NCBI RefSeq assembly: GCF_037975245.1
Contig: NC_092576.1
Coordinates: forward strand, 26,799,611-26,863,610
Direction: 5' to 3'
Length of the DNA: 64,000 bases
From: Apostichopus japonicus
Taxonomy: Eukaryota > Echinodermata > Holothuroidea > Aspidochirotida > Stichopodidae
The notes beneath the pieces were generated by a model. That model saw only the letters and a program-made list of their open reading frames with translations. It searched no databases and was not told the DNA's origin. Both the position numbers and the translations under genes were made by a program. Below, one piece after another: positions 36,662 through 47,100 of the stretch (the first letter of the stretch is position 1; every line of letters begins with the position of its first letter).

Positions 36662-36930
36662 CAGTGCTGGGGCCGAGTGGATAAAGGCGGTGGCATTAGA
36701 ATCGATGATGCTTAGCAATCGGGAGGTTCCGGGTTATAGTATATACGGTGGGTTTTTCATCCCAGAGCAATCTATGGTTTTCCCATCTGAAATGACATTT
36801 CTAAATTGAAAAAGATTCCAAATTTGAGTTAAAATGTTGAATTGGAAGCCACCCGACGTATAAGATGTAATCCATAAGCCTTTTCGGGTTTCTCCCACAT
36901 TTGTGGTCGCTTAAGCGTCGTAAAATAGTA
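36662..36930 (+). mobile_element. tRNA-derived SINE, copy 2
   Basis: Same family as 17244-17545: GGCCGAGTGGATAAAGGCGG head, CTTAGCAATCGGGAGGTTCC, then the shared body (GGTGGGTTTTTCATCCC, TTTTCCCATCTGAAATGA, GGGTTTCTCCCACATTTG). The B box is destroyed (GGTTATAGTAT), so it is transcriptionally dead. Confidence 0.85.
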
Positions 36931-36979
36931 GTAATTTTTAACAACGACAGGAAGATTAGTACATTTTTCAAAAATACCT

Positions 36980-37024
36980 TGGATGTACCTTTAAGTGTTC
37001 CTTGGGTTGGGAAATTTCTATCAT
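36980..37024 (-). pseudogene. Ruined type-B exon of the death-domain gene paralogue
   Basis: After an acceptor-like GTATCGAAGCAG the minus strand reads TATGATAGAAATTTCCC, AACCCAAGGAACACTT, recognisably related to AATGAAAAACCTCTCC, TACCCAAAAGGAGCACTT of the intact exon at 50709-50783. The tyrosine-rich second half and the donor are lost. It marks this copy as decayed. Confidence 0.5.
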
Positions 37025-38427
37025 ACTGCTTCGATACAGTCAAAATATAATTGGTTGAAAGTTATCAACATTGTACTGTTGACATATTTGTTGTTAATGT
37101 CTGTTTACTCAACCACTTTTTTGAACGAGCTATCAATGTTGATCGAGTTTCCTTGAAAATCGAAGCACCTCTAGATGCAAAATGATGCAATCGATGAACA
37201 GATTAATACTAACATTATACTGTTTATGTTTCTAGTTAATAATTATTTTATTGATGTAAAGGACAGGATGACTATGATGAAGATGTAAATTATTGCAATG
37301 GCATGCAGACAAATATCAGCCCTTTTTTTCTTCTTCTCGAGAGAGTGATATGGCTGTATTGATATACATCTATATATGTGTACATCTATTGATATAAGGG
37401 TTTCAGTTTCTAGTCCTGGCCGGATCAAAACATTTTGTTCATCGCTATACACTAGATCGTTATTGCCTGTCTTCACCTATAGGTTTATTATTATGGTCGA
37501 CCTGCGAGGTGACTTGTAAATATAAGTATGTTGCAATTTACGGCTGCACTCTATGAGAAGTCCCTAAGGGGCACTTAGAGGCACTGCATAACCGATAATA
37601 ACCAGCTGTTAGCTATTCTAAGGTAGTGAGAATAGCCATTTATTTGTCTAGGTTTATACTTAAGTCTTGTATTGTCGAATTTTTTAAACGGAAATAAATT
37701 ACTTATACCCCTTTTTAATATTTTCAAAAACTCAAATATATTGTGCAAGTAAACATATTTTACTACACATATGGTTCTTTCTTCATAATGATCCCTTTTA
37801 TCTATCAACATTTGATGTAATACATACAACGCAATTTGGTGCTCCAAATGAGATTTTGTTCTCATTTGGAAATGAAAAAGGGGTATTCTGACTTGCGGAC
37901 CGGGGGGAGGGCGCGGAATGATACTTCCGCCCCCATATTTTTCACTGGGGGGGGTGGGCTGGCGCCCCTAGCCCCCGGTTCCCACGCCCTTGCAACGCAG
38001 CAACTTTGTAGTACACGTTGGCGCTATTTTCTACTTATCTTGCAATTCACTTTATTGAAATATTCGGTTCCTTACCGCCAAACAAAATGTATAACACTTA
38101 AATATTGCATACCACGGACCACTGTTGACGTGAATACGCATGAAGGGTTCCCACTTTCGCAATGACTATTATTGTAAAAAAACAATTCAGCCTTAATTGC
38201 TTTTCGTTGACATTGGATGGCAACTTTATGCCCTCTTGTATATTACTCTGGATATGATTCTACATACAAAATGACGGTGTTATAGTCTGATGATAATGAT
38301 ACCGTTTTTCGTAGAACCTGGGTCTAGTTCTTCCTTTATGAAATAAACAAACAAATCACGAAGTATCTATCTATCCCTCCTGAATATTGTGTTATTTAGA
38401 GGAGCACATAATTTTATTCCATTGAAA

Positions 38428-38632
38428 ATGATATTTGGTATGCTTTATGCGATTTCCTTTGTAGTGTACTTGAAATTATTTTTCATTGATGAAACTCGCA
38501 TGGAACGTTTTCAGGGTGACGACATAATGAGAATGCAAACCCACGAACCTCGCAACGAACCTTGTACTTGTAGCAGGAAAACAATTGAAAGTGTGGACCG
38601 TCCGACATGGTGTTGTAGGATCAACAGACTGG
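38428..38632 (+). CDS. Possible first exon of a type II membrane protein (uncertain)
   Basis: From ATG at 38428: MIFGMLYAISFVVYLKLFF is a plausible signal anchor, followed by a luminal-like stretch with CTCSRK and a CC pair, then a possible donor GTATGG after 38632. This is how many Golgi glycosyltransferases and sulfotransferases begin, but no catalytic exon was found downstream and I recognise no family. The anchor lies partly in the segmental duplication and is broken in the other copy (54880-54920). The frame stays open to 38802 through a hairpin repeat. Could be chance. Confidence 0.2.
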
Positions 38633-38774
38633 TGGTATGGGTGGAGTGTTTGATATCGGAATGTTTGTTGTTGTGGTTTTGCTATTTTTCTGGGGATCGT
38701 TTCAGCTTGCCGCAGAGCTTGAAAAGCATTCTTGAAACGATGTCTTTGTTCATTTGGATACAACCCTATGTTAA

Positions 38775-38883
38775 TAATGAGAAGTTTCAAGGTGAACAGT
38801 GATTATTATTCTATCAATTTAGTACTACTCCGCGTGATCCAAGTTGGTGAAATAATCACTGTTCACCTTAAAACTTCTCATTA
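38775..38883. repeat. Hairpin with 33-bp arms
   Basis: 38775-38807 (begins TAATGAGAAGTTTC, ends CAGTGATTATT) and 38851-38883 (begins AATAATCACTG, ends CTTCTCATTA) are inverted copies with one mismatch in 33, loop about 43 nt. A small foldback MITE or a potential long RNA hairpin. Confidence 0.9.
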
Positions 38884-39514
38884 TATTCAGATAACCCAAA
38901 GGATGGTACATCTGTGTTGTGTAAATTGATTACAAATCACTGTGCACTTATATTCTATATATCATAACATTATTTTTTTACCGCAAAACTTGTTTAAAGT
39001 AAAAAAGGCAATAATATCAATAATAAAAAATCCAGAATCAAAGTAGCTTCTGTAAAGAATACTGACTTAATTTGATAGTCGACAGTTGAAGCTTGTTTCT
39101 GTTATTACGAGTTGGTTTCTTCGATTTATTGTAGCTAGTGTGTGTGTTCGTTTGTGTGTAACAATATTCATGTTTCTTGTGTGCACACTATGTGTTGTGC
39201 GGAAAATAGGTACCCCTACAAAATTATCAAATCGGCGTTCCATATAAATTACAAGCACCTAAATGCACACTAAATGTGTACATGCGTGCCTATGTAGGAA
39301 CGTACGTTCACAGGCGCTTGCTGTATCTGTCAATTGAGCTGTTCGTCTCATGTGTTCTCGGTCTCCTTTATGTAGGTGAGTTTACATGAATAATTTAATG
39401 TTAAATACCAAAACTTCAACCAGTTGTATTAAAACACCTCTAGTTTGATTTGATAAGTCTTGGTTGATGATGTTAAGGCAATCGATGGGATTATACAAGA
39501 TTAAAATGTTGGCC

Positions 39515-39792
39515 GTGGCTATTCTTACGACTAGTTGTAACAATTATTTATAAACTATTCTTACAACAAAGGCGAATTCAAGCGCAGTAGAGTAAATAAA
39601 GCAACTGCGCATGTAGTAGGGGTAACCCTAACCCTAACTTTAACCCTAAACCCCAATCCTAACCCTAACACTAACCCTAACCGGAAATTATTGTTACTCC
39701 TGGTCTTAAAAAACAGTTCTCCTGTCATAAAAATAGCAACTGCGCATGCGTAGTCTGAAATTATTCTTACGAACAGTTGTAAGAATAGCCAC
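39515..39792. mobile_element. Inverted-repeat element containing telomere-like DNA
   Basis: GTGGCTATTCTTACGACT (39515) and AGTTGTAAGAATAGCCAC (ending 39792) are inverted ends, about 17 of 18. A further CTATTCTTACAAC lies inside at about 39556. GCAACTGCGCATG occurs twice. The centre holds an interstitial telomere-like tract. No target duplication recognised. Confidence 0.65.
39619..39682. repeat. Interstitial telomere-like repeat (CCCTAA)n
   Basis: About ten CCCTAA-type hexamers, some imperfect (CTTTAA, CCCCAATCC, CACTAA). TTAGGG is the metazoan telomere unit. Confidence 0.9.
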
Positions 39793-40309
39793 TTTGTAAA
39801 ATGTTACCACTCGTGCAACGATGTCACAGAATATTACGTATAATATTGTATGTTATAGGTCAGCGAGTAGCACTAGTTTGTCGTTAAATGCGTCAACTAA
39901 GGTTCGTATGTTACAGGACTTGTTATCTTTGGTAATATAAACAGTCAATAAGGCTTTGTAATTTAAGTAGGGTAATTAGTGTAATAAAATGTTGATCACG
40001 TAGAGGTAATGCAGTAAATTTGTACTATTAAGCTAGGCTCACTGTTTTTTTTACTGTCTAGCGTAGGCACAGACCTATCGTGTAATAAGTCACAGCGTGG
40101 GTATTGTTCTTGAGCATACTTGAAGGGTGCCACCGATTTTGTCGCATAAACAGGGGGTTCCCCTAGATCAATATTCCAGGATCAATGTTGCAGTGTTAAT
40201 TGTGTTTTAAACTGGAAATAAGTTAAATTACTGACAGTTGATCAAAAAGTTGCTTGCTATGTCTGCCAATTAAGCTGTTAGCCTCATATGTTCTTGGTCT
40301 CCTTTCTGC

Positions 40310-42150
40310 AGCCCTAAAGAGAACCACCCATGAAGCAGCCCTAACCCATGGGACCCGGGGGTAACATATGAACCAAAACTATCACTGCCAAACGGCATAA
40401 CGGATCTCAAAACATATGTCTGCATATGATACTTAAGCAAGAAATTACAGACCCGCAGTCTCAACAAAGCCCCCGCACCATCACTCCGAAACTAGTTTCC
40501 CAGAAATGGCCAAAATTCGTACCAACCAGACAACGCAAATCACCCCACTGCTACAAAACCCCCACCCCACAAAAGAGCCGCTCCCCCACAAAAAAGAACG
40601 CCATACCCATGAATCCACAGACATCCTATACCCATCTATCAACCCTGCACCCATGTATGGGCCCGATCAGTAATAGTTATGTAGTCCAAGGATATCTTCA
40701 TCAGACTGAGTTATAACTAATCGCTACTTGGGTTATGTCTCGCATAAACTCGCTTACCTTCCTTTAGACCGCTATTCCCATTAAAAGTACCTACAAAACC
40801 TTGATTGAGCGAAAGTAAACAATTTTTCCTGATCCCACACAAGAATTACCGAAATTGTTCTTGAAACACGGACAAAGATGCCTGCATTTAGTGACACCAC
40901 TGCAGCGTAGAAAACACCCCATTTCCTGTACAGTGTGTCTATGTGGGTCTCCTGTTATGACTTAAAAGCAAGTTCCTGATACTCCACCGTAGCCTAAAAA
41001 ATGTAGGGTCCAAACGCTGACAAAACAATGCATCGATGAATCATTCGAAACGCGTCGTCACAGGTGCCTCTATTTTGGTAGGAATGTCATGAAGTTCCTC
41101 TTTTTCTTTCCATTCATCGAAGTTTTCAATTGTTTGCAACTGATTATATACATAAATACCTCGCACGTCTGGCCCATTTTGGTTTTTTGTGGATTGTCTT
41201 TGCTTGTGCCGAGTTCGCATGGATAAACAGCAGCAAAGGCGAAGTAATAACTGAGTGGTAATGTCAGAGGTGAATTACACAGCCTTATACCACTACTTCA
41301 AACAAATTATAATATAAGCTAAACTGCATGGCCGCTACTATATGAAAGCTTAACTCATACAATTAATTGATATTATCTATTGCATTCGGAGTCAAAATGT
41401 TGCAGCAAGAATGTTAATCCACAGAGACTGTAATTAGCCTGTGAAACCTATCAACCAGGTTGTTAGTATGGTACTCTCAGTTGTATTTGCTCAGCATGGT
41501 TTTTATTGTGAAAGAGAGACACTGTTGGGGAGGGGGAGGGGGTAGTAATAGCTGCATATGATACGTAGTGAGAAACGGCGTGATTACCAAATTAGGCACT
41601 GGCTTCAGGAAGTTAAAGCACGTTTCTCCATTTCTTGTACACAAAAAAAAACATGATAATAGTAAACACAGTTAAAATATTGCACTCAATGCTACTTCAA
41701 AGTATGCAACTGAATTATAAAGCAACGCCATGTCGGATCTTCAAATGAATCGAGGACATTATCCTAGCCACACCAACTTCCAAGGTTGACTAACCGCTCG
41801 CATCCTTTCGTTCTCTCCGCCAATCCCTATGTCAGTGGTAAATGATTGAGCAACATCTGAAGGACGAATGAGGTAATGGTGTAGGAATAAGTTTATGTTA
41901 ATCACAGTAGTAACTAGAAACAATGTATTGCACTGTTTCCATTGTTTTATCTATTCAAACGTTCATGAGTTCTGGCTTGGAAATGGCCTATGGCTATCAG
42001 TATGTTTGCTGCGTCAAGGCACTCCACCAGTTAACCACCCTCTGAAAATGTAAACTTTCCGTTGCTTGCAAGTGAAGTTTTTTTCTTGTCGCTACAAAAT
42101 GCAGACAGTCATGAAACGTGATACCTTGTTTTCTTTTAATCTACACCTGA
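40310..42150. other. No gene recognised
   Basis: 40420-40690 is unusually rich in A and C on the plus strand and leaves an open frame of 96 codons without a recognisable domain. It ends near a minus-strand CTGATGAAGATATCC word. The remainder shows nothing. Confidence 0.4.
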
Positions 42151-42151
42151 G

Positions 42152-42481
42152 ATGCCCATCGCTGCTATGTACACTGTGTTGTGGGTATTGACCGTAGCTG
42201 TATGTATTGACTGTACAATAGTGTCTAATTACCGACGGTACCAAGCTGTGTGTGTATTTTCTGGGAACGAAGGTGGTGTTACACCTCGTTGGAAAGTAGG
42301 TCAGAAAACCGGCATGAGACGTTTCTTTGTGCATGCACGAGTCTTCACACCCTGTAAATGTTCTAATGGAATTTACGTATGTATTAGATTAACTATATTG
42401 GCACAAGAATCAGTGTTGTCTCAATTTTGTTCTACTCCTAGGATACATTACTGTCGTGTTCATTTGAAACAACTTGAATAA
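42152..42481 (+). CDS. Possible small secreted cysteine-containing protein (weak)
   Basis: 109-codon open frame beginning MPIAAMYTVLWVLTVAVC, which would pass as a signal peptide, followed by a mature part with six cysteines. AATAAA overlaps the stop codon (GAATAAAAC). No family recognised and no homologous frame in the window, so chance remains likely. Confidence 0.2.
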   Translation: MPIAAMYTVLWVLTVAVCIDCTIVSNYRRYQAVCVFSGNEGGVTPRWKVGQKTGMRRFFVHARVFTPCKCSNGIYVCIRLTILAQESVLSQFCSTPRIHYCRVHLKQLE

Positions 42482-42529
42482 AACTTACTTGAAGGAATTA
42501 AATGCGATATAGTTTTTACGGGGGAAATT

Positions 42530-42860
42530 TGCCAGTTGGCAGGCGCAGTCCTGGAGGCGGTGAATTGTGACATTCACCTTCAGGTTGAAGGCGATTTTCG
42601 CCGTTTATCTAGGACTGCCTTTGTTGGACGCTGGTGTGCTGGGGAGGGGTGTTTCGTTTCGCTGCGTGCTGGTCGTCCTTTTGTGGTTTATTGAATGTTT
42701 GGGTGGGTGGTTGGGGGTTTGTCTCTGCAGGTCGGTGGGCGTAATTACTTTTTTTGGCTCGCTTGACTTAAGGTTTGTTTGTTAGAATGGGATGGTTGGG
42801 TAGTGCCGTTTGGTCGTGACGTTTTGGATCCCGCAGGGCGGATCACGTATAAAAGCATTT
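42530..42860. repeat. Dispersed 300-bp repeat, copy 1, with TATA-like end
   Basis: Aligns with 56738-57003: CCAGTTGGCAGGC, TTGAAGGCGATTTTC, GCCGTTTATCT, GGTCGGTGGGCGT, GGTTGGGTAGT, GTGACGTTTTGGATCCCG, AGGGCGG. Copy 1 continues into GTATAAAAGCATTTG (42849), a TATA-like box, then a pyrimidine-rich CTTTTTTCCCC region. Could be the 5' promoter part of a retroelement. On the minus strand both copies read SKTSRP.GTTQP.HS.K. Confidence 0.6.
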
Positions 42861-44740
42861 GAAACATCCATTCTATTCTGCGTCAGTTTCATCTCTTTTT
42901 TCCCCGTTTTGTCTGTCCTTCAGGTTTCCCTTGTCGTGTTTGTGATGTTTACACGAAGGATTAAGTGAGATTTGGGTAGATTCGTGACGAGGTTTATTCG
43001 GTGATATATAGGTTAGATGTCCATCTCAAGATAGCTGCTTTTTGTTTACAAATTGACAGTGACAGGAGAATACAAGCTCATTCATACGGTTATCATTTGA
43101 TACAATCAAAGACATTACAGTGTTTTCTCGCTAAATTTATTTGACTGTCAAATTCTTATTTTCGGGTCCCTTCCTTCTATATAGCATACATGGCCACGGA
43201 CATCTAAACCCACTTGTACAACGCAGGCTAACTTCATTGATGATTAATTCATGAATGATTGCACATGCTTTTCAACTACAAATGAGATTTCTATCGTGTT
43301 GCTATAATCTGAGAGCTTTCACTTGTCTAAGGATGTGGGAGACGGTTTTGTGAAAATTCAATTCAACGTTGGCACATTGCGCCACCGTAAGGCTATGGAT
43401 AGTATTGCGTGTGTCAAATTGTCTAATGTTATATATTTTTTTGGACCGATCCGATAAAGACAAAGGCTAAAGAGCGGTCAAAAATGAAAAATCGACAATT
43501 CATGGAGTTAATTGTCTACGATCCATTACGACAAATGTGATAGTCACTCGAGAGTTTAAGGGGTCACAACTGGAAACCTTGTTTCCGTGATACTCCCGGA
43601 AGAATCGTGGTGAAAGTTACATGCTAATTTGTACTTCGTTTCGAGATATTAATAGGTGAAATTGTCACAGTTTGTGAGGAAACAGGTGTGATGTCATTGT
43701 CATAGTTCTACACTGACAGCAAATTATTTCATCTTTCCTTATTTTCTTTTCACTTTATTGTTTAACATTTTCCCTTAGGGAATGTTCATGTAAGAACACA
43801 TCCGATGACTGTACTGCATTCCCATATGTTGTTGATATATACATATTTTGTAGAAAATTGGATGATGATTTAGAAGAAGATAAAACAAACTTGTCAATGT
43901 GCAGCTTTAATATCACACCTGTTAGAGTTCAGCTTTGGTACTAAATATTTCAACTTCAATTCTTGTTCAATCGTAAACTATACTTAACTAAATTAACCTT
44001 AACTTAAACTTAAAAAATATAAAGAAAGTTTCCCTGATTGTCCTTCTAGAAGCTGTCTTTGCTTTTCTGATCTTATCCTGATTGCTTGAGGTCAAACCAC
44101 AAAATTTAAATTTTCGATTATGACATAATTATCTGATCAATTAAATTCGATTTACTGTTCAATGAGCAAAATTGTCAAGGCTAGCAATGCACATGATGAA
44201 TTGACACGCAATTTTGAAAAAAGTGCTTTATTTGGAAACAATTTTATTTCTGTGTTATGGACGTTATCTTATTTTTCCTTTCATTTCCCCCAAAGTTCAA
44301 AGTCCAAACTGCCACACTTGGTCTCTTTCTTTGAACATTACAATAACATCAATAAAAATGCTGAATCATTAAATCAATGCATTTAAATGTTGTCTTGTCA
44401 AAAGAATCAGATATTAAACGATAATAATAAAAGATACATACAAAGCGTTAATATATGGTAATAGCCATACCCTTTACAATCACCAAGACTGAAATGTTCA
44501 GCAGTCTTCAATATTAAAACAAAGTCCACTTTACTTTTTAACTCACATAGGTGACATGATTGAAACGTAGAGTGAAGTTATTGTGGCATAAGGTAAAATG
44601 TCATGAAGTTCACAAGCCTTCAGTCTGTCCCACCGCACAATGGATTCACTGGGGACATCTTTGTTTCTATTACTTGAAAAAGTTTCAAGACTACCCACCT
44701 TACTTGCCTTTTTATTGTTAAAGCAAGAAAAAATGTGTAA
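42861..44740. other. No gene recognised
   Basis: AT-rich, no exon or repeat boundary identified. The open frame at 44162-44386 (plus) shows no domain. Confidence 0.35.
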
Positions 44741-46588
44741 ATGTGGAGATATTTAATGATTATTTTCGGACTTTGATCACAAATGACCTTTGACTCCCTT
44801 AGATAGTATTATTGCACCCTAGAAAAGAGAATTTCATATTGGGTATCAAGTTTAAGCGAGCTTTACTTTTGCCATTATCGTATTTACAATGTTTCAGAAC
44901 TTGACACTTGTTAAGAGAAAAGGTTTGTCCTTCCTGTGAGTTGCGATATAATAAAGAAGCATAATGAGTTCAATGTACAGTTAAGTATTCTCATCCAATG
45001 TGCTAAAGTTAGGAGGTGCCAGGTTTCAGGTTTCTTAAAATTTTCGAAAACTCAATTAATACAATTTAATAATACAATTAATACAACATAATAATACAAT
45101 TAATACAATATACTGTAGATATATAAACAGACACACAGACAGACATATAGATAGATAGTTAACTACAGCATAGCTATTTCTCGCTGTTGAGTAAGTCTTC
45201 GAAACATGTATCACATTAACAAAATTTATGATAATATATACGATAACCAAGGGTATGTATCAAGTCTTCAGAAGTTGGGGTCTTTTATTGTGGTGCTTAA
45301 GGAACATATAACATGTGGAGATATTTAATGATTATTTTCGGACTTTGATCACAAATGACCTTTGACTCCCTTAGATAGTATTATTGCACCCTAGAAAAGA
45401 GAATTTCATATTGGGTATCAAGTTTAAGCGAGCTTTACTTTTGCCATTATCGTATTTACAATGTTTCAGAACTTGACACTTGTTAAGAGAAAAGGTTTGT
45501 CCTTCCTGTGAGTTGCGATATAATAAAGAAGCATAATGAGTTCAATGTACAGTTAAGTATTCTCATCCAATGTGCTAAAGTTAGGAGGTTTCTTGGTTGG
45601 AGATTTGATGAAAGTAGCGGAAATTATTGCAACGAATAAACATTGTCCAGCCGTTGAGATGAATTAAAGCTATTTGAGAATGTGACTTTCGGCATATCTT
45701 ACTTATGAAAAGGTGTTGCGATTTATACCCCTATACTCCATAAATACCATTAAAAGTTTTAGAGTGTTGAGAAAATGTAGAGTGTGAAAGCAAGATACTA
45801 TGCCCCAAGTTCATATCAAAGTGAAGCAACAATCCTATTATCAAATTGTTGTTGGAAAGTAAACATATCCGAGTGGAATTTCACAAGCTATTTTTGGCTA
45901 CTCGTTCTTCCCCTGAAAAGAACCGAATTTCAACACCAAGGCATTCCCTGCTAATATTGTACATGCAGTTTGCTTACAAAGGCTTTAAAGTCCTATTCAA
46001 TACAACGAATTAACTGAACCGTTAACTGTACTTGCCTTCAAGTTCACGGCTTTATTGTTGAACTCGATGCTGGGCATTCATTGACAATGCAACTTGTCAC
46101 TTCAATTGATTCTGTACTCGTTGGCGTATTTCAGTATTGTCACACTCCCGTGTGGGCGTGTATTACTTCTTAGGGGCATTAATAATCATGTAATATACAA
46201 GTTATCGTTCTCGAGCTGATATACCCTTTTACTCAGTATTTATACTGTTGTTCTCGCAAACAAGTCTTATCAGAAGTAAAGTGTAACATTAGCAATTCCG
46301 AGAACTTTCAGGTTTCTTAAAATTTTCGAAAACTCAATTAATACAATTTAATAATACAATTAATACAACATAATAATACAATTAATACAATATAGATATA
46401 TAAACAGACACACAGACAGACATATAGAGAGATAGTTAACTACAGCATAGCTATTTCTCGCTGTTGAGTAAGTCTTCGAAACATGTATCACATTAACAAA
46501 ATTTATGATAATATATACGATAACCAAGGGTATGTATCAAGTCTTCAGAAGTTGGGGTCTTTTATTGTGGTGCTTAAGGAACATATAA
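44741..46588. repeat. Interleaved duplication X1-Y1-X2-spacer-Y2
   Basis: X is 277 bp: 44741-45017 and 45313-45589, nearly identical. Y is about 285 bp: 45024-45310 and 46307-46588, nearly identical apart from a 4-bp CTGT insertion in the first. Y contains AATACAATTAATACAA sub-repeats. The AB-AB' order implies two events or one tandem duplication of X+Y with 0.7 kb of spacer. It lies just beyond the stop of the death-domain gene, whose 3' UTR may include Y2 (AATAAA on the minus strand at about 46560-46565). Confidence 0.85.
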
Positions 46589-46995
46589 TAATGTTTTCAG
46601 TTCCCAAACAATTTCAGAAAAGGTACCATGCATTCGAGAGAAATGTTAATCAGTATAGTCGTAAACCACCACGGTATTGAACAAGGTATCGTGTGGTTAC
46701 CATAGTAAATAAAACACTGCCGTGAACGTTTTGCTCTGTACGCTACGATGACGGCATGGGTGGACGTGCGATCTCAGATACACTGGACACTAGTTTACGT
46801 AAAAGTGCCACATAGCTCTGACCTTCAATTACACTAATTCACAGTTCCGCAAACGGGTCCCTATCTCGTAATCCGTAGGTATCTTGGTAGGGTATTTACA
46901 TTGAAACGTTTTTTAATCACCTTTACAACGTTTAAGTTCAGTTTGCTTTTATGTAACAAAACAGGAATATCACATATGGCGACTGCCCACCTCAC

Positions 46996-47100
46996 TCAAG
47001 CTTCGCTCTGTGCATCGTCAATTCTTAACATTTCAAGCATGTCTGTTAACAGCAAAGTTGATTCTTCTAGATGGAGCTTCAACAATGCATCAACGAGTAC
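46996..47100 (-). CDS. Death-domain gene, last exon and stop
   Basis: 105 bp after acceptor TTTTTTTTCGTTGAAG: VLVDALLKLHLEESTLLLTD then MLEMLRIDDAQSEA and TGA. Supplies helix 6 of the death domain, completing AT...LVDAL..L.LE. Fits in phase with the preceding exon. Confidence 0.82.
   Translation of the reverse strand, partial: VLVDALLKLHLEESTLLLTDMLEMLRIDDAQSEA

Larger units (their letters stand above)
35940..38480. repeat. Diverged paralogous copy of the 50.1-54.9 kb segment of the death-domain gene
   Basis: Collinear landmarks: CAATCAATGAGCGACAGTC and GTGGCATCTCTGGGTTAT at 35975-36030 (also 50140-50190); GAAAGTTATCAACATTGTAC at 37058 (50810); CACTAGATCGT(C/T)ATTGC at 37450 (54050); TGATGATAA(T/C)GAT(A/G)CCGTT at 38290 (54745); AATCACGAAGTATCTATC at 38354 (54815); TTTGTAGTGTACTTG at 38458 (54908), after which they diverge. 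The copy is interrupted by a hAT MITE (36065-36356) and a SINE (36662-36930). At about 36980-37020 the minus strand keeps a ruined version of exon type B. Confidence 0.8.
39319..40309. repeat. Direct repeat of about 55 bp, two copies
   Basis: 39319-39376 and 40256-40309 share TGTC(A/T)(A)TT(G/A)AGCTGTT, CTCAT(G/A)TGTTCT and GGTCTCCTTT, then TGTAG or TGCAG. Both end like a splice acceptor, but no coding frame follows. Confidence 0.6.

Noticed and set aside
40660-40720. Minus-strand CTGATGAAGATATCC as a second hammerhead
   Set aside because: No stem II closure and no GAAA follow it.
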